This document shows, in pieces, positions 23,377 through 34,136 of a stretch of DNA of 64,000 nt. How positions within the stretch are numbered: position 1 is the stretch's first letter; each line of letters begins with the position of its first letter. The translations under genes and the position numbers were made by a program. Origin of the DNA: Panax quinquefolius (taxonomy: Eukaryota > Streptophyta > Magnoliopsida > Apiales > Araliaceae); assembly GCA_020205615.1 (NCBI GenBank), contig CM035168.1, positions 6,018,237 to 6,082,236 on the forward strand, read 5' to 3'. The notes beneath the pieces were generated by a model, which saw only the letters and a program-made list of their open reading frames with translations, was not told the DNA's origin and ran no database searches.

Positions 23377-24584
23377 TGTAAGACCCCAACTTATTATAAA
23401 TAAAATTAAATTTTTCTCTATTCATTATTTTAAATTAATAAGGTGTTAATTTGATATAATGCTTTAGTTATGGGTGAAATGTGCAAATTTTATAAAATAA
23501 GCAAGTGGTTATAAAATATTCATTTTGTCGGGGAATATTCTTTTTGGTGTTGGAATATTCTTTTATCGGGGAATATTAAATGCGACCAGTAGCGACCATT
23601 CGTGAAATTTCATAATGAGAATAATTGTCGGATGAAGAAAAGCGATAAAGTTTGAGTTTTTATAAATAATTGGCGTAATTATTACCATTAACACTTTGTT
23701 GGGTTCTTGATGGTTAAAATCTGATGTCTGGCGTGGTTCTACAAGATAGCACGGTATTACACAATATTGATGAATTATTGATTCTTACGTAAAAAGGCCT
23801 TTTCAATAATTATTACGATGAATTCTTTATTCAATATATTATTTTATTGATTCAACAATGTTGATAGTTTATATTATTGTTGTTTGATAATTGTCACCGC
23901 ACGCGATTTTTCATTATCGGATCAATAATTCATATTATTTGAATAATATTATTAGATAGCATTATTAGCAATGTCTAGAAAGTTCTGTCAAGGAGAAGTT
24001 TGGTCATCTAATTGCGCGCCAGTAAGGAGAAATTCTTATTGGAAAGCCACCTCTTTCCTGGGAATGGTCTGATTGTCATAATTGTGATTCTGTAATATTA
24101 TTTGTGAATAATTAATTATTGATTTATATGGTAAGAAAATATTTATTTGATGTAGATATAAATGATGGATTTATTTTATGTGGTTATAAATGAAGGAATT
24201 AATGCTAAGGTATTTTATCAGTATTTTATTAGAATGAAGGTATTAAAAATCATCTGTTTGTAGATTTTGGATATTTTTTGTTTGAAATTTGGAAAAACTC
24301 AAAGCTACAAAGTTGTAGAGAATTCGATTTCATGCGAAATGGACATAAAATTCGTATTTTTCTGATAAACGGACTATTTTCTATGAATTATTGATGTTTC
24401 AAAAAATAAAATAATTTTTATTAAATTTGTGGGTGAGACCCACTTTTGGTTGGTGTTAATAACATGTGGGCTGCTAAAATTTCAAAAATGAGGGGTTGAT
24501 GGCTTTCAAAGCATGCGTAGAAAAAATGAGAATAAATAATATTAATTTATTATTTTAGTCTCCTATGACGTTCTAGCATTTTGT

Positions 24585-24593
24585 TATAAATAG
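24585..24593 (+). promoter_or_regulatory. TATA box of solo LTR 1
   Basis: TATAAATAG in the same relative place as in the other LTR copies, followed by a CT-rich leader with TTTCTCTCTATATTATTGAG. Confidence 0.6.
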
Positions 24594-25547
24594 ACGCTTA
24601 GGTTAGAATGGAAAATCACACCAGAAATAAGTTTTCTTTCTCTCTATATTATTGAGCGTATTTTTGTGAGTATTTTGATACTTTGAGAGTTCTATTCGGT
24701 ACAAGTTTTCTTCGGCTCTATATCCGATATTTCGATCAGAAGTACCATTATTTTGAAGTAAGGTATGTTATTTTCTTCTTAAATGATATTATTTTCTTCA
24801 ATATCATTATGCCAAAATATTGGTGAACTTTTTAATCAAATTTAGAATTTTTTGTGTGGGGGTTACTTGTAAGACCCCAGCTATTATAAATAAAGATGAA
24901 TTTTCAATAAATATTATTTTTGAATATTATGGAATAAATTTGATATAATGTTATAGTTGTGGGTAATATTTATAAATTTTGCAAAGTATGCGAGTTGTTA
25001 TAAAATATTAGTTTGGTGGGGAATATTCTTTTTGTTAGGAAATATTAAATGCAATACCAATCATTGGTGGACCCCACAATGTAATTATTATTTGGGATTG
25101 AGAAAATGACAAAAATATTTTATAAAAATAACTACGGAGGTGTTATTCTTTATTAAAAGCTGTTGAACTACCCTTGGTAAAAATATGCGATGTCTGGCAT
25201 GGTTGCGTAATAGCACTAAGTATTGATTATTGATCTTCGTGAGAAGTCACTTTCAAATTATGCTCAATTATTCTTCTGATAATTCTTTGCATCATATCTC
25301 TTATATTATTGATTCAATTATTGTCACGATTATCATCAGATAATATGTTATATTATTAATTGAGACAACATGTTAAAAATGATTAATAATTGTTGAAAGA
25401 TTAAAAATGTGTTGATTAAAAATAAAATGATTTGTGGTAATATTTATTCAATCCTTAATGTATATAAAGAGTCTGTTATGAGACGTTTGTGGTAAGTTTG
25501 ATTATTTTATGGGGGGCCCATATGTCATCATCTAAGAGTCTCTTCGT

Positions 25548-25705
25548 CGATAGTAATTACCTTTGTGAATAATAATAATTACCTTCGTCGATAGTATTTA
25601 CCTTCGTCGATAGTATTTACCTTCGTCATCGAAAGTAATTACCTTCACAATCGATAGTAATTACCCTTGTGAATAGTAATTACCTTCGTCGATAGTAATT
25701 ATCTT
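25548..25705 (+). repeat. U3 tandem array 1 in solo LTR 2
   Basis: About seven imperfect units of TCGATAGTAATTACCTTCG (19-24 bases, some with GTGAATA in place of GTCGATA). It lies about 190 bases upstream of the LTR TATA. I did not find it in the two related LTRs at 7512 and 27421. Confidence 0.8.
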
Positions 25706-25716
25706 TACCGACGTCA

Positions 25717-25870
25717 AACCACTTGCCGTTTCACATTACAAAGCTCGAAACCACTTGTCATTTCACATTACTGAAAGGTCGAACCACTTGTCGTTTCACA
25801 TTACAAGCGTCGAACCACTTTTCTTTTCACATCACCAAATGAAGCCACTTTGCTTTTTCACACCAGTAGG
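25717..25870 (+). repeat. U3 tandem array 2 in solo LTR 2
   Basis: Five units built on CGAACCACTTGTCGTTTCAC (about 28 bases each), ending about 20 bases before the TATA box. The position suggests promoter-proximal enhancer repeats; that role is inferred. Confidence 0.8.
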
Positions 25871-25889
25871 TGCTAAGCTAGAAATCTTC

Positions 25890-25898
25890 TATAAATAG
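25890..25898 (+). promoter_or_regulatory. TATA box of solo LTR 2
   Basis: TATAAATAG, followed by a GA-rich leader (GAGAGAGAAAG) typical of plant LTR start regions. Confidence 0.65.
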
Positions 25899-26074
25899 AG
25901 GCCTAGTGCTTCATTATTTTTCACGAATTCATTCGAGCTTTAGAGAGAGAAAGTATAGAGAGAATATGAGAGAAAGAAGAAGAGTATTTTGTTACTACAC
26001 TACTGCGCAGTATTCAATCTCCTACCAAAAGTAAGGGTGTTATTCTTTCTTATTCATGAAGAGAATGTTGTTAT

Positions 26075-26560
26075 TCCATTGCTTATTATTACATTGGAAT
26101 AACTCAGTATATGTGGTTTACCCTATACTTGGTGACATTCTTCTATTATTACATTGGAACATCCTGCTGTGTGTTTTACACCTTGACTGGTTCCATCTTT
26201 ATTATTATTCATGTTGGAACATCCATGCATGTGTTTTACAGGACTGGTTAAAATCTTTATTATTATTACTGCTGGAACACCACATACATGTGTTTTACAG
26301 GACTGGTTAAAATCTTTATTATTATTACTGTTGGAACATCACATGCATGTGTGTTTTACCGGACTGGTTTAAATCTTTATTATTATTACATTGGAACATC
26401 CTTTACAGAGTGTTTTACAACGAACTGGGTTAAATCTTTATTATTATTACATTTGGAACATCCCGCCTGCGTGCATGCGTTTCTGGCCGGACTGGTTCCG
26501 TTATTTATTATTCATTTGGAATAACTTTTGCTTGTCTGATCTATCGCGTGCATGGTGATT
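26075..26560 (+). repeat. Tandem array of about 65-base units in solo LTR 2
   Basis: Seven or eight units repeat the order TTTATTATTATTAC, TGGAACATC, a variable CATG/TGCG part, TGTTTTAC and GGACTGGTT. Corresponding arrays are at 8440-8960 and 28400-28870 in the two related LTRs on the other strand. Open frames across it are artefacts. Confidence 0.85.
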
Positions 26561-27420
26561 TCTTTTGTTATTCCATTCTTTGTTATACCCGGTTGGTTAA
26601 AACTTTGACTTCTATACTCCATGAAATTAGTAGAATATCCTTGATATTTGCGTTTCATCTAGTATCTTTTCATGGAAATATTCTTGATCATTCTTGAATT
26701 TTACTCTACAAAACAAAGATGTCATGTTGATAATTTGGACATTAATAATTTACGGATAAAATAATTCTTGAACTTGTTTTATTGAATTCTTATATCATTG
26801 TCATCATCCTCATGTTTATATTATGTTGAAAGTCATCTCATGGCACATTGTAGTGCGTAGATGGACTTGGTATGATTATGACGAGAGACTATTCGGTTAT
26901 AATCATGGCCGTAATGTTACAAATGATGTGATAAAAATCCTCGATGGTAGTAGTGCATTGATGGACGATTGTTGGCATGATCATGACCATTAATGAATAC
27001 CTGACTATTCTTGGCCCGTAGTGCATGAATAATTGTGGTGGTCGTGATCTTAAAGAATATCCTTGGCCCAGTAGTGCGGGGGTGATTCGATGATGTGGAT
27101 TATTTATTAAAAGTGAGTCTCATTTATAACGATGATGAAAAACATTTTAAATCATAAAAGATAGTAGATTTTATTTTCTACTTGACTCTTTTAATGGATT
27201 GCTTGTTAAAATTGCGATTAAACTTGATGTTTATTATATTTTATCGGTTTAACATTGTTGAAGGCTATTGATAATTTATTACGCATTATCTTAGTCATAA
27301 ATATTTCTTACTTAGGCTAGTTGAGCTCACCTTTTCTTTCACTTTATTCTCTTGAAATGAGAACATAATTTGGAGACGAGTCGAGGAGCGGAGTAATGGT
27401 CCGAGGATAGCATTAGTAGT

Positions 27421-29851
27421 TGTGGCGCCCCAAAATTAGGTATCGTCACCCATCTTGGGTCGCCACTTACATGGTACATAAATTCAAATACAAACTTACT
27501 AATATAAGCGTAGGTGTACAATACGACATAAAGCGTGAGTTTGAATACAAATATTGTCTACTAGATATTATACAAACTCAAAAGGAGTCCTCATTACAAC
27601 TATTATCACACTATTTCACGAATAGTGAGGACTACTAATGTTATCCTCTGACCATTACTCCGTTCCCAGACTCGTCCCGGGTTATATTCTCATTTCACAG
27701 AGAACGGTGAAAGAAAGGGTGAGCTCAATTAACTAGCCCAAAAGAAAAATATTATGACTAAGATAATGCAGAATAAATTATCATTAGCCTTCAACAATGT
27801 TAAACCGATAAAATACAATAGACAACCGGTTTAAGCTGCGTGAATATCAATCCATTAAAAGAGTCAAGTAGAAAATAAAGTCTACTATCTTTTATGATTT
27901 AAAAGGTTTTCATCAATTTTATCACTAAGACTCGGTTTAATGAATAAACCACAATATCTAATCATCCCCGTATTACTACGCCGAGGATTTTCATCAAATT
28001 ATCAATGGTCATGACTATCTCGAATCACCCCGGTCATAATCATACCAAAACTATCCATCATTGCATTACGGTGCCATCGGGACTTTTGTCACATCATTTA
28101 TATCAATGCCGTGATTATACCGAATGATCACGGTCATAATCATACTAAGTTCATCTACGCACGTTGCGTAAAGAAAGATAACATAATATAACATGAGGAT
28201 GATGACAATGACATAATAATTCAATAAAACAAGTTCAAGAATTATTTAATCCAGAATTATTAACGTCCAAATTGTCAACACGATCTTGTTTTGTATAGTA
28301 AAATTCAAGAATACTCGTAAGAATATTTCCATGAAAGATCTTTGGATGAAACGCAAATATCAAAGATATTCTACTAATTTTATGGAGTATAAGTCAAAGT
28401 TTTAACCAACCCAAATATATAAAGAATGGAATAACAAAAGAAATCACCATGCGTGCGATGCATGCATAGGCAGTTATTCCAATAGAATAATAATAACGGA
28501 ACCGAATCGTGAAAATTCACCGCCGACGGATGATCCAACGAATAATAAATGTGAATAATAAACAATAGAACTGGGTCCCTGTAAAACACACGCATGCGAT
28601 ATTCCAACGTAATAATAAATGCGAATAATAAACAATGGAACCAGTCCGTCCAAAACACACGTACGAGATATTCCAATGAATAATAAAGAATGGAATAACG
28701 AAGAAGATCACCAAGTATATGGGATTCCGCACAGATACAAAGTTATTCCAATGAATAAATAAGAATGGAATAACATAAAGATTTCACCAAGTATAGGGTA
28801 TGCCACATATACGAGGTTATGTATAGGGTATACCACTTTACGAGTTATTCCAATGTAATATTAATGAATGGAATAACGAAGTTCTCTTCATGAATAAGAA
28901 AGAATAACACTTTACAGATTACAACAAATAAATAATATCACTTCTAGTAAAAGACAATTTGGATATCAAAGTAGTGAAATGCAGAATCTCTTGCTCTTCT
29001 TTCTTCTTTCTATATAGATTTTCTCTTTATAACCTTCTCTATAATTTCTCTCTCTAGAGTTTGATGAATTAATTAAGAAAATAATGAAGGAATGAGCTTA
29101 TTTATAGGAAAATGGAATGCGATAAGAACTAATCCATGAGCAGGTCGAGATTGATTTACTTTAATCTGACTATTCATATTTAAAGCAAAATATTTTAAAT
29201 AAAATATAATATATTCTATTTATATAAAAATATTTTACTATCTGAAAACATCTATAACACTATCTGCAAAACACTACGCAAAAACATACGCAACACTACG
29301 CGTAATAAAATATAATATATTCTATTTATAGAATAACTTTAATAAAGTATTACATTTTATATAAAAAAGATGTTTTTGTTTTATTACGTTAATAATACTG
29401 AATAAAACAAAAGCGTCATTATCATTATAATAATTCATATTATTAATCGATGATAATGGAATCAAACCGGTGACTTACCATGGCGTCGATAATCGATATC
29501 GGTGTCTTTCTTGTCTTAACCAACCACACGACATTCTTGAACTTTTACTACCGAAGTAGTTCAACAATGTCAACAGAAAACTTAGAATCGTTATTTCAAT
29601 AAAATATTTTTGCGTTTTTCGATCCGAACAATAATTACGTAATTGAGGTCCACCAATGATTGAGTAGTTATCTGAATATTCCCTCGCTAAACCGAATATT
29701 CCCACCAATCGAATATAATATAACCACTTGCATACTTTTGCAAATTTATAAATCTACCCACAACTATAATATTATCTCAAATTCACACCATAATATTAAA
29801 AATTATTTCGATAAAATTTAAATCTTTATTGATAAAATCAGAGGTCTCACG
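27421..29851 (-). mobile_element. Solo LTR 3 (family A'), innermost of the nest
   Basis: It starts TGTGGCGCCCC and ends GGTCTCACG (the expected final A is G). GTAGT stands directly outside on both sides (27416-27420, 29852-29856). Orientation is opposite to its host LTR. It is 2431 bases with no coding domain. Removing it and one GTAGT rejoins host text AGCATTAGTAGT with CCTCACTATT, as in uninterrupted copies. Confidence 0.92.
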
Positions 29852-31060
29852 GTAGTCCTCACTATTACGTGAAATAGTGTGATAATAATTGTAATGAAGA
29901 CTCCTTTTGAGTTTGTATAATATCTAGTAAACAATATTTGTATTCAAACTCACGGTTTATGTTGTATTATCTGCGGCGCTTATATTAGTAAGTTGTATTT
30001 AAATTACATACTAGTATCACATTACCCAAGATGGGTGATGTATCTTAAATTTTGAAACGTCACATTACTATTCACGTATACAATCTTATTCACGAATCTG
30101 TATTTATTCAACGAAAAAATAAATTTTTTTTTTTTATCCAAGATGTCTATTTTGGCTACTATCTTTGATTGTATCCAGTATTTTGATCGTTATTTTTGAA
30201 TTCTAACTTGTGATTGGTTATTATGAAGTATTATTGATCTTGGATAAAGTGTTATCTTAATCCCTAATATTTGCCTTCCTACATCCCACTTGGATTCGTT
30301 TTCTTTTAAAATATGTTTCATCATCCTCGGTCTTAAATGATGATATTCTTGAATATCTTTGATGCAGTAGTGCAAAGATGAATGATTATCGATGAATATC
30401 TTTGGCCAGTCTGAAGATGAGCAGTGTTGAGATGAACATGACCATTGGTGAAATAAATGAATATCTTTGGCAGAGTAGTGCAAAGATGAATATTTGATTA
30501 AAAGATGTATATTGATTGATGTTACGAGGATAAAATATTGATGATGAATTCTTAAATCTTAGAAGATAGTATAATTAATTCTCTACGTAACTCTTCTAAT
30601 GGATTCTTTATTCAGTTGTATTTGTTGATCTAAAACATTATATTATTATATTCTATCGATTTTTTCTTACATTGAAGACTAATGATAATTTGTTGTATAT
30701 TATCTTGATCGTAATATTCTTTACTTAAATAGTTGAAATTTCACCCTTTTCTTTTTGTTCCATTTTTTTCTCGGGAGGTGATAACATAGCGAGGATCGAG
30801 TCGGGGTATGGAGTGATGGTTACTGAAAGATGTTTTAATTTGTCCTCACTATTTACGTAAAATAGTGTATGAATAATTATCTTGAGGACTTATTTGGGTG
30901 TGGATATTATACAGAAAAATGATATTTGTATTTAAACTCACGATATGTGTTGTCGTATTTTGCACGATTGTATTATTGAAGTTGTAGTTTCTTTTTCGTA
31001 TCTACGTATTTTGGCGACTCGGAATGAGTGTTGTATACTATTTTGGGGACGTCACGCGGT

Positions 31061-31235
31061 GTGTGTGTGTGTTCAAATTGGAAGTGGTTAGAATAGCGTT
31101 TATTTTTTGGGTAAATTGATCGATTGACACTCAAAGTCTTGTTTTTCAAGCGAAGGCTACATGTATGTTAGCGTTATTAATCGATTGATCTTTTAAAAAA
31201 TAAAACTTCACGTTTATTAGGATCCGATTCAAATT
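31061..31235. mobile_element. Foldback MITE 2 with 8-bp target-site duplication
   Basis: The element is 31080-31227 (148 bases). TTCAAATT is on both sides (31072-31079, 31228-31235). Inverted arms include TTTATTTTTTGGGTAAATTG and its degenerate complement. The left terminus GGAAGTGGTTAG matches the left end of MITE 1 (TGAAAGTGGTTAG), so both belong to one family. A short (TG)n precedes it. Confidence 0.82.
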
Positions 31236-31452
31236 AGGGGGGAAAATTATATCTTTTGCACTATACGTTATGCAAATTGACATTTTTTATATTTATCGTA
31301 TAAAAGTAGATTCAGCGGTTTTTGATAAAATTAAATTAAAAAATTATGTATATTACGAATATTTGATATATTTTACAATTGTAATTCAATATAGATATAT
31401 CGCGATAAATAGCATGACCCTTAAATAAATAAATAAAAAATAACGAAACAGA

Positions 31453-31564
31453 TCATTTGCAGCCGAAGACGGCTTAAGTAATCCAAGTTACACTTAACTT
31501 AATTAGGACAACGGCTTAAGTTATCCAAGTTACACTTAACCTTAATGAGGACAACTGCAAATGA
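31453..31564. repeat. Two tandem 43-base units between short inverted repeats
   Basis: ACGGCTTAAGTAATCCAAGT begins a unit at 31469 that is repeated from 31511 with four or five changes. TCATTTGCAG at 31453-31462 and CTGCAAATGA at 31555-31564 enclose the pair as a perfect 10-base inverted repeat. The origin is unknown. Confidence 0.65.
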
Positions 31565-32508
31565 CGATTACTTGACTCATTCATTTCCCCAAAAATAATA
31601 AAACACACTTAAAAACTAACCCGGTTTAACAGATTCCTTGCAGTGGATATGATGATTAAGAGCATCTCCAATAGTTTTTTCAATAATTTTGAGATATTTA
31701 AATAGGTAAATCGCATCAAAAAAATATCTTCAACAGTCTCTTCAACCTTATTCATCAAATCTGCAACCTCATTCTCTCTCTTTAAATCTGCAATCTCATT
31801 CTCTCTATTCAAAACATTTATGAAAGACTAAAAACATTTATTTTGTTTGATGGGTTTTATGTATCAATTCATTTGAATTGAAGAGATTGAATAAATAATG
31901 CTATTCAAATTACTACGCAAGTCAACAAAGAGTTTTTTTTTTGCTACTATTGTTAGAGATGCTTCAAGTTTCTAAAAAATTCTCTGTGTACATGAAAATT
32001 GGACATGAGTGTATTTAAATTTTACTTAATTATTTTTTGATTCTCAATGATAAGTAAAAATATAAATAAATAAAGTTCAAATATACTCATATTCAATTTT
32101 TATGTCCGTTTAAAAGATGTCATAAATTCTTTCCTAATGAATAGTGAGGTGGAGTAAATATCCAAAATTGACACGTAAGAGGGAAAGAATGCAAAAAACA
32201 TGCAAATCATATTGGATAAAGCTCACAAAATTGACTAAAGACATGATACAATAATAATAATTTCTTGAGGAACTCATCTCATAACAACCGAAAGCCATTT
32301 GTTTGGTGTAAGGCATAACTTTTTATAACTGCAGTGGGGATCAAGCATGTGATCCATTCCCCTTTCTTTTCCCCAATTCCCATAAAAGTATTCAAAATTT
32401 ATATGAATTCTTTTAATCTTAACAAGTACAACCATCAAAATTTTATATTATTTAATGAGTACTATTCATTATAAAATTTAATTTTTTCATAATTTTAAAT
32501 GAATCACT

Positions 32509-32562
<54 letters not shown>

Positions 32563-32846
32563 AATCCTACACCTAATCGGTTATATAAAAAAACAATCTT
32601 TATATGCTTTCATTTAACTTTTGTTTAAAAATTATAAAATTTTGAATTTTGTACCTTAGAGTCGAAATTGTAACACGTCATTAATTTTGCCTGTATTTTT
32701 TTCAAATTACCCTCTAATTTATAAATGTGATTTCTTAACATTTTCAAGCCCTAGAAGAAAGAGAGTTGTAGCAGATCATAAAAATCCTAAATCAATTTAT
32801 GAGTTGTTTATGTCTAATTAGAATCATCTTAATATTTATATATATA

Positions 32847-32890
<44 letters not shown>

Positions 32891-33085
32891 TATTGGAAAT
32901 GGGTTTGAAAAATTAAATATTAGAGCATTTTGAGGCTCAATTTAATATGGGACCCATACTCTGAAAATGACAGGTCCATGCACCAATGCGTTCTCCTCCA
33001 CGAGGAGTATAATGTGGTATACTTATTTGTTCAAATTCATTAAGAATTGAATGAAAACATTGACTCCAAAATCACCTACTTGAAA
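31565..33085. other. AT-rich intergenic stretch with two (TA)n tracts
   Basis: (TA)n at 32510-32559 and 32838-32889. No supported gene or element otherwise. Confidence 0.6.
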
Positions 33086-33869
33086 TGTTGTAACTTGCAT
33101 TGTCCCACATAGAAAGTTTGAAGAAAATGTGAAGAATTTATATGTGGGATGTTTGCACAATGGGAGGGAGGGCCCCAAGTGGCACCCCACTTTTATAGAA
33201 GGGAGATGACCTAGCCAAGGCTTGGTTTGAAACCACATGCACGCGCCGCCGCTGACCAACTGGTCGAGCAGGGCGAGTGGGGTCGTGATATATAAATTTT
33301 TGAATAAAATCTGTTTAATTTATTATCATCACGAATACTACGTCGTTTTGACGAATGGATGCGCCAACGGTCATATCCTATCTTAACAGTCACGAAATTT
33401 TTCTATAAATAGTCTATCCGGGAAGCGCATTAAATATAAGTCTATTTTCTGTTTCCCGTTCTGCATTTCCCGTTTCCCTGTTCTGCAGTTTGCTTGCAGT
33501 ATTATTTTTCCTTCATTCATTCCAGTATTTTTTCCTTCATTTTATTTCATTCATCATTCCATTACAGTAAGGTTTTGTACAGAACATAGAAATTGCGTTA
33601 GGAGAATTCTTAATTTTAAAGTGCTACTAATTAAAAATTGAAAATCCGTTTTATCTTGGGAAGTAATTATTCAACAAATCCTTTAGCACCAGGGAGAGAA
33701 TAAATTGGCTTCAAGGAGACTTTGTGAATTCAAAGGACTCAAATATTTTTTATCTTTATTTTGTCCAGATTCTAATTTTAAAGTAAGTGCACTAAACTTT
33801 CTTAATTCTAGTTTGTATAAACTAACTTTGTTATCGTATATTAAATGTTACTATATTCACAAAATAACA
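33086..33869 (+). repeat. 5' LTR of copia-2
   Basis: The part from about 33280 to 33869 repeats at 44334-44921 with around 95% match, on either side of copia coding sequence. The likely start is TGTTGTAACTTGCATTGTCC at 33086 and the end AATAACA at 33869. A TATA (TATAAATAG) is at 33404-33412. No clear PBS follows, so the 3' boundary is less sure. Confidence 0.75.
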
Positions 33870-34136
33870 ATCTTGAAGCAAATTTATGTTTTCTCGTAAT
33901 TATAGTTTTATTTAATATAATTCTATAATTTGTATCTCTTTTTAAAAGAAAATTACTGATTATTTATTTGAACAGAAAAATAGTTTTGTAAATGAAAATT
34001 TCTGTAGAAACAGAATTGTTGTTTGACTTTTTGGAAATTAGATTTTCAATACACATAATTCTGTTAAATTTTCTACTTTGTACAACAGAAATTTGTGTCT
34101 GTTTGTTTATGTTTTTCCTTCTTTGTATAACAGAAA

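Larger units (their letters stand above)
24868..30064 (+). mobile_element. Solo LTR 2 (family A'), nested in solo LTR 1
   Basis: It begins TGTAAGACCCC at 24868 and ends GAAACGTCACA at 30064, with TTACT directly outside both ends (24863-24867, 30065-30069). It is split at 27420 by solo LTR 3; its own length is about 2.76 kb. There are no coding domains inside. The upstream half carries two short tandem arrays before a TATA, and the middle a longer array of about 65-base units. Confidence 0.92.
23377..31056 (+). mobile_element. Solo LTR 1 (family A), outermost of a three-layer nest
   Basis: It starts TGTAAGACCCC at 23377 and ends GGGGACGTCACG at 31056, flanked by CAGTG (23372-23376) and CGGTG (31057-31061), one transition apart. 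It is split at 24867 by solo LTR 2. Without inserts it is about 2.48 kb and has no gag-pol. Its second half matches positions 1-1126. A TATA (TATAAATAG) lies at 24585-24593, leaving a long transcribed tail with stem-loop motifs near 30350 and 30475. Confidence 0.88.

Noticed and set aside
25548..26560. CRISPR-like impression of repeated units
   Set aside because: Units are imperfect, without unique spacers of constant length, and lie in a plant LTR between its TATA and end.
24868..30064. Full-length element with LTRs at both ends
   Set aside because: The two outer parts are the two halves of one LTR (TGTAAGACCCC start, GTCACA end) around a third LTR; there is no PBS, PPT or coding domain.
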